From: CAZAGT01 sp964484515
GTDB lineage: Bacteria > Desulfobacterota > DSM-4660 > Desulfatiglandales > HGW-15
NCBI GenBank assembly: GCA_964484515.1
Contig: CAZAGT010000320.1
Coordinates: 1 to 5,858 of the forward strand
DNA: 5,858 bases
Direction of reading: 5' to 3'
Shown: one piece after another, positions 1 through 5,320 of the stretch
Position numbering within the stretch: position 1 is the stretch's first letter
How the letters are laid out: each line of letters opens with the position of its first letter
The notes under the pieces: generated by a model
What the model was told of the DNA's origin: nothing
The model's input: only the letters and a program-made list of their open reading frames with translations
The model's database searches: none
Made by a program: the position numbers and the translations under genes

Positions 1-616
1 GGATGATGACGAGGGACAACATAACGGCCAACAGGGCGGCATAGGAGGTGAAGACACTATCCGTAATCGGAATGACGCCGAAGATGTCTTCGAAGACATG
101 GCCCTCCGTTGCCGACAACAGGCCGGCCGAGGAGGAAGGGCCGATGTGCCAGACCATTTGGCCGGTGTATGCAGCCGCCGCAACGAGGGGGTAATGGATA
201 TGGATTTTCTTGGTGTACCCTTCCTTGGCCACTTCTCTGGCCAAGATGGCGGCGACAATTAGGCCCAGGCCCCAATGCAGGTAGGTGATGACGGTCGACA
301 CCAAGGCGGTCAAAAAGACGGCCTGGGACCCGTTTCTGGGTATCCGCGCGATTTTTCTGAGGGTGGGGTGGATCCCCGGGGCGATGGCAAGGGCATGGCC
401 GGTAACCAGGATCAGTACCATTTGCATGGCAAACGTGAGGTACTTCCAAAACCCGTTGTACCAATGCTTGATCATATCGAAGGGGCCGTTATCAGTGAGA
501 ACCCATCCCATGACATAGGCAATGAATGTCAGGATCACGGCGAACAGATACGGATTCGGCATGTTTCGCTCGGACCAGTCTGAAAGCCGTTTGCCGCCAA
601 CGCTAATGATGTTCAT
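1..616 (-). CDS. atoE: Short-chain fatty acid transporter, AtoE family (partial, C-terminus outside window)
   Basis: This is an inner-membrane permease of the AtoE / SCFA_trans family, which in E. coli takes up short-chain fatty acids such as acetoacetate and butyrate. The first 205 residues are visible, a little under half of the usual ~440; the reading frame is open at the left edge. Hallmarks that match E. coli AtoE in order: the PNPYLFAVILTF start of the first membrane segment (about 21-40), GFWKYLTFAMQMVLILVTGHALA (55-77), HWGLGLIVAAILAREVA (114-130), the HYPLVAAAAYTG segment (141-152), and the LLSATEGHVFEDIFGVIPITDSVF stretch (167-189). The ATG at 614-616 is preceded by AAGGAGG (626-632 on the complement) with a 9-base spacer, so the start is firm. 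It diverges from the isomerase gene. CoA-transferase or thiolase genes may lie beyond the left edge, but none is visible. Family assignment is strong; the actual substrate is inferred. Confidence 0.93.
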   Translation of the reverse strand, partial: MNIISVGGKRLSDWSERNMPNPYLFAVILTFIAYVMGWVLTDNGPFDMIKHWYNGFWKYLTFAMQMVLILVTGHALAIAPGIHPTLRKIARIPRNGSQAVFLTALVSTVITYLHWGLGLIVAAILAREVAKEGYTKKIHIHYPLVAAAAYTGQMVWHIGPSSSAGLLSATEGHVFEDIFGVIPITDSVFTSYAALLAVMLSLVII

Positions 617-850
617 CCTCTGGGCCCTCCTTCCTTTGAGCAAGCTATTGAAAAAAGGTCATCCGTCCCAATAAATGCCGCCTCCGGGTTCCCTCCGTAA
701 CGCTAGCGAAGCAGTCCGCCCGTCCACACGTCATCTCAAGGTTCGAAGTTGAGTGAGGATACACCCAGATCCGGCAAAAGTCGAGTATATGGCAGAGCCC
801 GATGCCGCAATGGCAGAGATTGCTGAGCCGACAACGGCGAAGATCTTCGT

Positions 851-879
851 TTGACATGTCCTTCGCGTCCCTTTAGCAT
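851..879 (+). promoter_or_regulatory. Sigma-70-type promoter for the parvulin gene
   Basis: A perfect -35 hexamer TTGACA (851-856) is followed after exactly 17 bases by TAGCAT (874-879), a 4/6 match to the TATAAT -10 box. This places the transcript start near 886 and gives a leader of about 96 bases before the isomerase ATG. Orientation and distance fit the only plus-strand gene downstream. It is a consensus match only, with no experimental support. Confidence 0.55.
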
Positions 880-971
880 GGCATCCCTGATTTTCCGAAA
901 CGGAAGTTCTAAGAAGCGCGGTGGTTAGAAGCTTTCGGGGCCTGCTATCGGAGCTGCAACGTTGATTTCTT

Positions 972-976
972 GGAGG
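972..976 (+). promoter_or_regulatory. Ribosome binding site deciding the isomerase start
   Basis: GGAGG lies five bases upstream of the ATG at 982. An in-frame TTG at 970 overlaps this site, so it cannot be the start; the ATG at 982 is preferred. Confidence 0.8.
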
Positions 977-981
977 CTGAA

Positions 982-1992
982 ATGAGGAAGACGACCTGGG
1001 TTCGGATCTTAATCGTTGCGGTTTTTTGGCTGGCATCCTTTGATGTCCTGGCCGAGGAAGCACGGAAGGCCGATGAGAACAAGATCCCGCCCGTTGTAGC
1101 CCGGGTGAACGGGGAGGAGATTACGGAAAATGATTTCATCAGCATGTGGTACACGCTGCAACGGGCCCGTATGCGGATGAATCGTTCAAAGCTGATGGAC
1201 CAGAAGTATATGGAAGCCATGAAACTGGAGACCATCGAACGACTGGTCGTTTTGACCCTCTTGCATCAGAAGGCGGATGCATTGAATATCCAGCCGGATC
1301 CGAGAGAGGTGGAGAAGAAGATTCAGGAGATGAAGGCCGTGAGCATGGGAGGCAACCATGGCGGGATCGTGACGGCTTTGGGTGCGGCCCAACCGGAACA
1401 AGATTGGGATAGCCAAAGGGCAGATCTGGTCAGGGCGATGAAGATCCAGAAACTCCTCAAGCAGGAAGTGCAGGATAAGATCAGCGTCACACCGGCTGAG
1501 GTCCGGGCGTATTACGATGACCATCCAGACGAGTTCAGGCTCTCGGAGGAAGTGTGTGCCCGTCACATCGTGATCAAGGTGTCACCTGATGCAACCGAGG
1601 CCCAAAGGAAGGAAGCCCTGAGGAGCATCAAGGACGCCGCCGCACGAATTCAAAAAGGGGAGGCTTTCAAGGACGTGGCTAAGGAAGTCTCTCAGGACGG
1701 GTCCGCCTCCGATGGCGGCAATCTGGGGTATTTTGGCCGCGGCGTCATGGTCCCCGAGTTTGAGAAAGTGGCGTTTTCGCTCGAGGAGGGGCAGGTCAGC
1801 GGCGTCGTAGAGACCCAGTTCGGCTACCACTTGATCAAAGTCGAAGAAAAACGAGCCGGGCGCATAATTCCATTTGAAGACATAAAGGCCGGCATCCAAC
1901 AGATGCTAGAAGGAAGAAAGGCTCAAGCCCGCGTGAGTGAGTACATCGCGGGCCTCAAGGCGGAGGCCGACATTGAAATCGTTTCGTTTTGA
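982..1992 (+). CDS. Secreted parvulin-type peptidyl-prolyl cis-trans isomerase (SurA/PrsA-like chaperone)
   Basis: This 336-residue protein is a periplasmic folding catalyst that isomerises proline peptide bonds and probably chaperones exported or outer-membrane proteins. Residues 1-24 form a signal peptide: RK at positions 2-3, a hydrophobic core, and a VLA cleavage site before E25. There is no lipobox cysteine, so it is probably soluble rather than a lipoprotein. Residues about 36-175 form a helical SurA_N-like region starting VVARVNGEEITENDF. The rotamase (PpiC) domain spans about 192-291, with ARHIVIK (H195), the DGSASDGGNLGYFGRG motif, MVPEFEKVAFSL, and FGYHLIKVEE (H283); both conserved parvulin histidines are present. 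A short helical tail follows. There is one rotamase domain, not two as in E. coli SurA. It appears monocistronic, read from the promoter at 851-879. Function is confident; specific clients are unknown. Confidence 0.93.
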   Translation: MRKTTWVRILIVAVFWLASFDVLAEEARKADENKIPPVVARVNGEEITENDFISMWYTLQRARMRMNRSKLMDQKYMEAMKLETIERLVVLTLLHQKADALNIQPDPREVEKKIQEMKAVSMGGNHGGIVTALGAAQPEQDWDSQRADLVRAMKIQKLLKQEVQDKISVTPAEVRAYYDDHPDEFRLSEEVCARHIVIKVSPDATEAQRKEALRSIKDAAARIQKGEAFKDVAKEVSQDGSASDGGNLGYFGRGVMVPEFEKVAFSLEEGQVSGVVETQFGYHLIKVEEKRAGRIIPFEDIKAGIQQMLEGRKAQARVSEYIAGLKAEADIEIVSF

Positions 1993-2044
1993 CACTCACG
2001 CGTCAAGCCTATCGCCAGACAGCCTCAGAGAAGTCGAGTTTTCG

Positions 2045-2179
2045 TCAGCTTTGCTTATGTGGAATTAGACCTACGAACGACCTAGTTTCCATCCCGAAAT
2101 GGCCCTTTTCGGCAATCCCGGCGTCAATCTGCTGGGCTGGTTGTGCGACGTACCAGATGTACAACTCCTCCCAACCCAT
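2045..2179 (-). CDS. Possible 44-residue ORF of unknown function (weak)
   Basis: A minus-strand frame starts with ATG at 2177-2179 and ends with TGA at 2045-2047. It begins MGWEELYIWYVAQ and ends FVGLIPHKQS. Residues are balanced and protein-like, with no membrane segment. An AGGA sits about five bases before the ATG, which is a weak ribosome binding site. The hairpin at 2094-2112 lies inside it, and no family is recognised. It may instead be part of a dispersed non-coding repeat or the remnant of a longer gene. I list it only because the reading looks less random than its surroundings. Confidence 0.15.
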   Translation of the reverse strand: MGWEELYIWYVAQPAQQIDAGIAEKGHFGMETRSFVGLIPHKQS

Positions 2180-2523
2180 TGATTTCCTGGACCTTGCGAA
2201 AAATCACTGATTTCTGAATGGGAAACTCGCAAGTGCCTCGTTTTCATTCATGGATGGACACACCCTGCCGAAGAAACGGAGGGAACGAGTTCTCCGAGAG
2301 GGCTCAAAATCTCAGATCGGGTAAAGATTTCAAGAAAGGCCACGTATAGAAATTTCTGCCACTTCACTGGTGCCCATCCACAAATCGCCGCCTTGCCCAA
2401 GTTCTGTGTGAGTCTCAGATCCCGATCCGTCGGAAGAGGCGCAATTTTCGAAATACTTCAATGTATTTATCTGGTTATAATAGTCGCCGTTTGAAGTCGA
2501 TTAGCCTCTCGTGGTGGACGGAC

Positions 2524-2544
2524 ACGATCTTGAAGACGTATCGT
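2524..2544. repeat. Inverted repeat ACGAT-11-ATCGT upstream of the sigma-54 promoter
   Basis: ACGAT (2524-2528) and ATCGT (2540-2544) form a short dyad with an 11-base spacer. It sits about 116-136 bases upstream of the -24 element, where enhancer-binding activators of sigma-54 usually bind. The arms are only five bases, so the match could be chance. Confidence 0.2.
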
Positions 2545-2659
2545 AGCTCGCTTGGATCATGCGCCAAAAACCCGACTTAAGGCCATGTCGCAGGATCTCG
2601 GGCACGAATACAACCCGCTGAAATTATTAATAAATTTATCTCGCTTCACACATCCTGTC

Positions 2660-2675
2660 TGGCATACTTCTTGCT
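2660..2675 (+). promoter_or_regulatory. Sigma-54 (RpoN) promoter, -24/-12 type
   Basis: TGGCATACTTCTTGCT matches the sigma-54 consensus TGGCAC-N5-TTGCW with correct spacing: GG at 2661-2662 and GC at 2673-2674. Only the sixth and seventh positions differ from the strongest form (T and A instead of C and G). The predicted transcript start is near 2686, giving a leader of about 64 bases before the ATG at 2750. The AT-rich tract at about 2621-2640, between the promoter and a possible upstream dyad, is where a bending protein such as IHF often binds. Sigma-54 promoters need an ATP-dependent enhancer-binding activator, so the downstream gene is likely induced by a specific signal. Confidence 0.75.
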
Positions 2676-2737
2676 TTAGTAAAAGACGGTGATTTTTCTC
2701 GATTTTCAAAAGTGCACCAAAGAGCTTTTTGCCAGAC

Positions 2738-2743
2738 AGGAGG
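2738..2743 (+). promoter_or_regulatory. Ribosome binding site deciding the small membrane protein start
   Basis: A full AGGAGG is six bases upstream of the ATG at 2750. An in-frame TTG at 2729 lies upstream of it and has no such site of its own, so the ATG is the start. Confidence 0.85.
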
Positions 2744-2749
2744 ATTATT

Positions 2750-3007
2750 ATGTTTTGGGTTGCCGGCGGATGCCTACTACTCGTGATGTTTTATTTGCTC
2801 TTTCTCTCGATGGGATACATTGCGAGTCGAGCTGATCGAAGGATGAGGACGCTTGAGAAAGATTCGACCTCGCTTGCGGAGAATGCCCGGGAAAAGGCGA
2901 TTGAGAGACTCCTGGGGCTTGCTGAATTTGACTCACATTCAACCGATCAAGATCAAGGCCCGTCGGCAGACGACCGCGTCTTTGCGCACCGAGAGGCAGC
3001 ATGCTGA
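2750..3007 (+). CDS. Small single-span membrane protein of unknown function, sigma-54 controlled
   Basis: This 85-residue protein has a strong ribosome binding site and its own sigma-54 promoter, which makes it a credible gene despite its size. Residues 3-25 form one hydrophobic segment (WVAGGCLLLVMFYLLFLSMG), followed by RADRRMR (27-33). By the positive-inside rule the C-terminal part is cytoplasmic. Residues about 34-63 are charged and helix-forming (LEKDSTSLAENAREKAIERLL), possibly a short coiled coil; the tail is polar and acidic and ends AAC. The layout (short outside N-terminus, one span, cytoplasmic helix, sigma-54 control) resembles PspB of the phage-shock system, but I see no sequence match to PspB, so this is only an analogy. 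No gene follows in close spacing, so it is probably a single-gene transcript. Function unknown. Confidence 0.75.
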   Translation: MFWVAGGCLLLVMFYLLFLSMGYIASRADRRMRTLEKDSTSLAENAREKAIERLLGLAEFDSHSTDQDQGPSADDRVFAHREAAC

Positions 3008-3040
3008 ATATTCGGACCCGCATTGAGCGCAAAGGCTAAC

Positions 3041-3494
3041 CTACCTCTTAGACAACCGGTCCCACCACGTCGTTCCAGCTGTAAGTCTTCTCAAAATCTT
3101 CTCATAGGCAAGGTCTATCCAGGACGGGCATAGCCACTCGGGCATGCCCGGATGTACATGGGGTAGTTCTTTTCGCAGTCCACTCCTCTACTCGGATTGA
3201 AAATGTGTAAGGTTCTTCCACGAACTGGAACCGCAGTTCTCAGCATTCGGCCCCGAGGAGCTCAGTTATCGGTCTCTTTTTACCCGTGTAGTACTGTAAC
3301 AAATTGAAAAACCTGCCCTTTCTTTTAAGGCCTTCCTTTGGCATCATCCTTGCCAAAGCCTTGATGTGCCCGGCCATGCGGGCGATTACTTGGAAGGCAA
3401 CAAGGTGATGTCCATACAGCATGGAACAACACAGCGAGTGATTTCTTACTCGAGCGTTTCCGGCATATACCGGTTGTTTGGTTCTGCACGACAC
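3041..3494 (-). pseudogene. Suspected degenerate minus-strand gene of unknown family
   Basis: Three protein-like segments follow one another on the minus strand. The first (3494-3243) contains ARMAGHIKALARMMPKEG and GRFFNLLQYYTGKKRPITEL, and ends at an in-frame TGA (3240-3242). Reading on through that TGA in the same frame gives ELRFQFVEEPYTFSIRVEEW (down to about 3180). A second frame then gives MPEWLCPSWIDLAYEKIL and LTAGTTWWDRLSKR, stopping at TAG (3041-3043). One nonsense codon plus one frameshift near 3145-3185 would join them into a reading of about 150 residues. I do not recognise the family. The first segment has basic, transposase-like character, but this is only an impression. No ribosome binding site is clear. 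Overlapping frames on both strands could also explain the appearance by chance. Confidence 0.3.
3336..3358 (+). promoter_or_regulatory. Perfect inverted repeat overlapping a sigma-54-like promoter
   Basis: CTTTGGCA (3336-3343) and TGCCAAAG (3351-3358) form a perfect 8-base dyad around a 7-base loop. The same bases read TGGCATCATCCTTGCC (3339-3354), with the exact -24/-12 spacing of sigma-54 (GG 3340-3341, GC 3352-3353). The predicted start would be near 3365, leaving a leader of about 225 bases before the M23 gene. It may be a promoter, an operator-like dyad, or a coincidence inside the decayed minus-strand gene; the three cannot be told apart here. Confidence 0.3.
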
Positions 3495-3578
3495 GCGAAT
3501 GAAACCGCATCCCTAAGTGCTGATCACAGTTCAGCTTCATCGGATAACGGAGTCGCTTCGATAAGAAATAAGAGAATT

Positions 3579-3583
3579 GGAGG
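3579..3583 (+). promoter_or_regulatory. Ribosome binding site supporting the GTG start of the M23 gene
   Basis: GGAGG is six bases upstream of GTG at 3590. An in-frame TAA at 3569-3571 rules out any earlier start, and no in-frame ATG occurs before the second membrane segment. Confidence 0.8.
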
Positions 3584-3589
3584 AATCAG

Positions 3590-4597
3590 GTGTTTGAGTT
3601 CGGTCTACTAATCATAACCCTTTTGCTTGTGACGTTCGTCGCAGCACTTTTCCTGTTTCATAACGACGGATCGGACAACTTCGCTAATCAGAAGATCTCT
3701 CTGCTCCTGTTTTCTGAAAGAAGATCGAACACCGTCAAACAGGTCACATGCTCGTTATTCCCACTCCTCCTCTTGGTCCTGGTCGTACTTTCGGGACTGG
3801 CCGGGCTCGTCATTCATATTCCGGATTTCCTAAAAATGAAGGCTCAAATGCCGCACCTGAGTCAATTGAAACATGAGAACGTGGAGCAGAAACGGGAGCT
3901 CGTTTCGCTCATCGACCGTATCAACGCGATGACCGATCGACTCAATAGCCTTCAAGCACTCGACCAGAAGTTGAAAGTCATGGTGGATCTCGAGGAGGAT
4001 GATTTCGAAGAACAGATGTTGGGTGTTGGAGGTTCAGATTCTGATTTCTTGGAGGTCGATTACCCCGATTCCGTTGATCCCAAAGCGCTTATCGAAAAGG
4101 TGTACGTATCCATCGAAAAGATGGAGCGGAAGATCGATATCGGAATCAGGGACAAAGACACCCTTCACAGGTATTTCAGCGAGCAACAGGAGCAGCTGGC
4201 TGCCTCAACACCCTCTGAATGGCCTGTCCGCGGATGGCTGACCTCCCGTTTCGGGTATCGAGTCTCCCCTTTCACAGGCCGCAAAGAGTTTCATAGAGGT
4301 CTCGATATCGCGGCACGCATCAATACCCCGGTTACGGCTCCTGCGGACGGAACCGTATCGTCGATCCGACGGGATCGTTATTCAGGACGGGTTGTCGGAA
4401 TCAACCATGGTTACGGCCTCGACACGGTTTACGCGCACCTGCAAAAGGTCCTCGTGAGCGAAGGGCAGAAGGTAAAACGGGGCGAGGTGATTGCGCTGGT
4501 CGGCAATACCGGAAGGTCCACGGGCCCCCATTTGCACTATGAGGTCCGCGTGAACGGTATTCCTGTAAATCCGCTACGGTTCACACCGGAACAATAA
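3590..4597 (+). CDS. Membrane-anchored M23 (LytM-type) peptidoglycan endopeptidase
   Basis: This 335-residue zinc metallopeptidase of family M23 is expected to cut peptide cross-links of peptidoglycan in the periplasm, or to regulate such cutting. There are two hydrophobic segments, about 5-23 (GLLIITLLLVTFVAALFLF) and 54-77 (CSLFPLLLLVLVVLSGLAGLV). The N-terminus has no positive charge, while the loop between the segments carries K35, R44, R45 and K50. The likely topology is therefore N-terminus outside, loop inside, and the rest periplasmic. Residues about 88-130 are a probable coiled coil. The catalytic domain spans about 211-330, with the SRFGYRVSP motif and the zinc/active-site residues H235, D239 (HRGLD), H283 (YAHL), and H314 and H316 (HLH). 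All are intact, so it is predicted to be active rather than a degenerate activator like EnvC. The frame ends in tandem TAA codons. A downstream small gene follows after 118 bases on the same strand. Confidence 0.9.
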   Translation: MFEFGLLIITLLLVTFVAALFLFHNDGSDNFANQKISLLLFSERRSNTVKQVTCSLFPLLLLVLVVLSGLAGLVIHIPDFLKMKAQMPHLSQLKHENVEQKRELVSLIDRINAMTDRLNSLQALDQKLKVMVDLEEDDFEEQMLGVGGSDSDFLEVDYPDSVDPKALIEKVYVSIEKMERKIDIGIRDKDTLHRYFSEQQEQLAASTPSEWPVRGWLTSRFGYRVSPFTGRKEFHRGLDIAARINTPVTAPADGTVSSIRRDRYSGRVVGINHGYGLDTVYAHLQKVLVSEGQKVKRGEVIALVGNTGRSTGPHLHYEVRVNGIPVNPLRFTPEQ

Positions 4598-4613
4598 TAA
4601 GCCCACAGGCTAG

Positions 4614-4688
4614 GCAGGGCAGCGGGAAGTCGAAGACGTCCCGCAAGGGGTGCTCCGGGATACCACCGGGGGGCCCTGCGATCGGGAC
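4614..4688 (+). ncRNA. Predicted structured leader RNA (three-way junction with an alternative pairing)
   Basis: A closing stem GCAGGGC (4614-4620) / GCCCTGC (4673-4679) encloses two hairpins. The first is GCGGGA (4622-4627) / TCCCGC (4639-4644), extended by GTC/GAC around a GAA loop. The second is CTCCGG (4653-4658) / CCGGGG (4666-4671) with a 7-base loop and one G-U pair. In addition, GTCCCG (4638-4643), the 3' arm of the first hairpin, can pair perfectly with CGGGAC (4683-4688), just before a seven-A run and GGAG. The two folds exclude each other, as in leaders that control translation or transcription. It lies between the M23 stop and the next small gene. It does not match a riboswitch class that I know; stability was judged by eye only. 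Confidence 0.45.
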
Positions 4689-4715
4689 AAAAAAAGGAGC
4701 ATAGAGATCAAGAAA

Positions 4716-4994
4716 ATGGCTGCTGAAAGATATGTGGATGGGCTGGTTTCGGTCTTCAGTCTGCGAATCGGTGAGGCATTGGGATTGCCTCAGAAGGTCT
4801 CCGCGCGCATCATGTACTGCTATGACAGACAGGAGGACCGGCGGAGCTTCACGATGCTGAATAACGACTTGCCGGAGGAGATGAGCAATAAGCTGAAGTC
4901 CTGGCTGGAGATGAATATCTCTACGGACGTGATCAGGGATCTGAAGTCAAATGAGCTGGATGGGGACCATATGACTCAGTGCGTGGGCTCCTGA
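4716..4994 (+). CDS. Small soluble protein of unknown function
   Basis: This 92-residue protein begins MAAERYVDGLVSVFSLRIGE and ends THMTQCVGS-like (exactly HMTQCVGS). It has no signal peptide or membrane segment and is rich in charged residues, including a RQEDRR patch near residue 40 and the predicted amphipathic helix EEMSNKLKSWLEM near 60-72. I do not recognise a family. Its start is uncertain: GGAG at 4696-4699 is 16 bases from the ATG at 4716, which is longer than usual. A GTG at 4650 in the same frame would add 22 residues, but it falls inside the predicted structured leader and they read like non-coding sequence. It lies 118 bases after the M23 peptidase gene on the same strand, so co-transcription is possible, with the leader acting in between. 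The reading looks coding (even residue mix), but conservation is unknown. Confidence 0.6.
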   Translation: MAAERYVDGLVSVFSLRIGEALGLPQKVSARIMYCYDRQEDRRSFTMLNNDLPEEMSNKLKSWLEMNISTDVIRDLKSNELDGDHMTQCVGS

Positions 4995-5075
4995 GGGTCC
5001 CATAAGGAGTCATTTTTCCTCCTTCAACTATCCTACCTGCGGAACCCGCTTTCATACTCGCTTAGGGCGCCTGAT

Positions 5076-5101
5076 TCTCCTTTCTCGTATGAGATAGGAG
5101 A
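5076..5101 (+). repeat. Hairpin downstream of the unknown small gene
   Basis: TCTCCT (5076-5081) pairs with AGGAGA (5096-5101). After one T-T mismatch the stem continues for four pairs to a GTAT loop (5087-5090). No T-run follows, so it is not a standard rho-independent terminator. It may protect the 3' end of a transcript. Confidence 0.4.
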
Positions 5102-5127
5102 CTACGCCCCCGTGCGCGACCAAAAGA

Positions 5128-5171
5128 ACTCATAAGATGTCCAAATACTCGTAAGATGCCCAGATACTCGT
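5128..5171 (+). repeat. 19-base tandem repeat, 2.3 copies
   Basis: The units are 5128-5146 and 5147-5165, followed by a partial third (5166-5171, ACTCGT). The unit reads ACTCRTAAGATGYCCARAT. The two full units share 16 of 19 bases, and all three differences are transitions. The last partial copy runs into the start of the palindromic element at 5170. Confidence 0.7.
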
Positions 5172-5287
5172 CACTCCGGTGAGAACCGGAGCCCAGAGTC
5201 CCATCGCCGCTGGATTCCCCTTCGACCCTGCCCAGGACCGTGAGCCTCTCGAACGGCTTGCCAAACCACGGCTGCCGCCGGGATGAC
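5170..5287. repeat. REP/MITE-like palindromic intergenic element
   Basis: The ends GTCACTCCGG (5170-5179) and CCGGGATGAC (5278-5287) are inverted repeats of each other in 8 of 10 positions, 118 bases overall. Next to the left end, CTCCGG (5174-5179) and CCGGAG (5186-5191) make a perfect hairpin, and TGGATTCCCC follows near 5211-5220. These blocks resemble widespread intergenic palindromes of the type GTCATTCCGGC...GCCGGAATCCAG found in many proteobacterial genomes. No transposase is encoded, so it would be non-autonomous or a relic. Confidence 0.5.
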
Positions 5288-5320
5288 AGAAAGCAAGAAT
5301 TCCAGATCCTTAAGAATAGG

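Larger units (their letters stand above)
617..981. other. Divergent intergenic region between transporter and isomerase genes
   Basis: This 365-base gap separates two divergently oriented genes. It contains the ribosome binding site of the transporter on the minus strand and a sigma-70-type promoter for the isomerase on the plus strand. I could not find a convincing promoter for the transporter. Open frames on the minus strand here (for example 645-857, and one reading through 731-1063) have no ribosome binding site and no recognisable protein features, so I do not call them genes. Confidence 0.6.
1993..2749. other. Long gene-poor region between the isomerase and the small membrane protein gene
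   Basis: No convincing gene is seen in this 757-base stretch. It holds a perfect 6-base-pair hairpin (CCGAAA 2094-2099 / TTTCGG 2107-2112, no T-run), two short coding-like minus-strand frames (2045-2179 and 2330-2500), an inverted repeat AAATAC-6-GTATTT (2451-2468), an isolated TATAAT (2476-2481) without a -35 box, an ACGAT/ATCGT inverted repeat (2524-2528 and 2540-2544), an AT-rich tract (about 2621-2640), and the sigma-54 promoter at 2660. A plus-strand frame at 1989-2210 overlaps the isomerase stop and lacks a ribosome binding site. The mixture suggests decayed or repeat-derived sequence upstream and a regulatory region near 2500-2700. Confidence 0.5.
3008..3589. other. Intergenic region with decayed-gene signal and a dyad, upstream of the M23 gene
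   Basis: This stretch of about 580 bases has no intact gene I can support. It contains a 12-base palindrome (CGGGCATGCCCG, 3139-3150), a suspected minus-strand pseudogene (3041-3494), a perfect 8-base inverted repeat that also fits sigma-54 (3336-3358), and the M23 ribosome binding site. A plus-strand frame at 3366-3611 overlaps the M23 start; it is serine-rich and unrecognised. No clear terminator for the small membrane protein gene was found. Confidence 0.5.

Noticed and set aside
690..715. Sigma-54 promoter for the transporter on the minus strand
   Set aside because: A TGG...TGC pattern is present upstream of the transporter, but the GG to GC distance is off by one base and the -24 block is poor.
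645..1063. Minus-strand ORFs in the divergent promoter region
   Set aside because: They overlap the isomerase promoter and signal peptide, have no ribosome binding sites and no recognisable domains; the hydrophobic stretch in one of them is too isolated to support a gene.
1989..2006. Terminator after the isomerase gene
   Set aside because: The TTGAC/GTCAA stem is only five pairs, overlaps the stop codon and has no T-run after it.
2476..2481. Sigma-70 promoter at an isolated TATAAT
   Set aside because: No acceptable -35 hexamer lies 16-18 bases upstream, there is no extended -10, and no gene follows within 250 bases.
3366..3611. Plus-strand ORF of 81 codons overlapping the M23 start
   Set aside because: It starts at GTG without a good ribosome binding site, is unrecognised and serine-rich, and overlaps both the suspected pseudogene and the well-supported M23 start. 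Translational coupling cannot be excluded.
4614..4688. Cyclic-di-GMP-I (GEMM) riboswitch
   Set aside because: Short blocks resemble GEMM (CAGGGCA, CGAA, CGCAA, CTCCGG in order). The pairing layout differs: the second hairpin is too short, the tetraloop and its receptor are missing, and the closing stem pairs differently.
5128..5171. CRISPR array
   Set aside because: The 19-base units are directly adjacent with no spacers, and there are only 2.3 copies.
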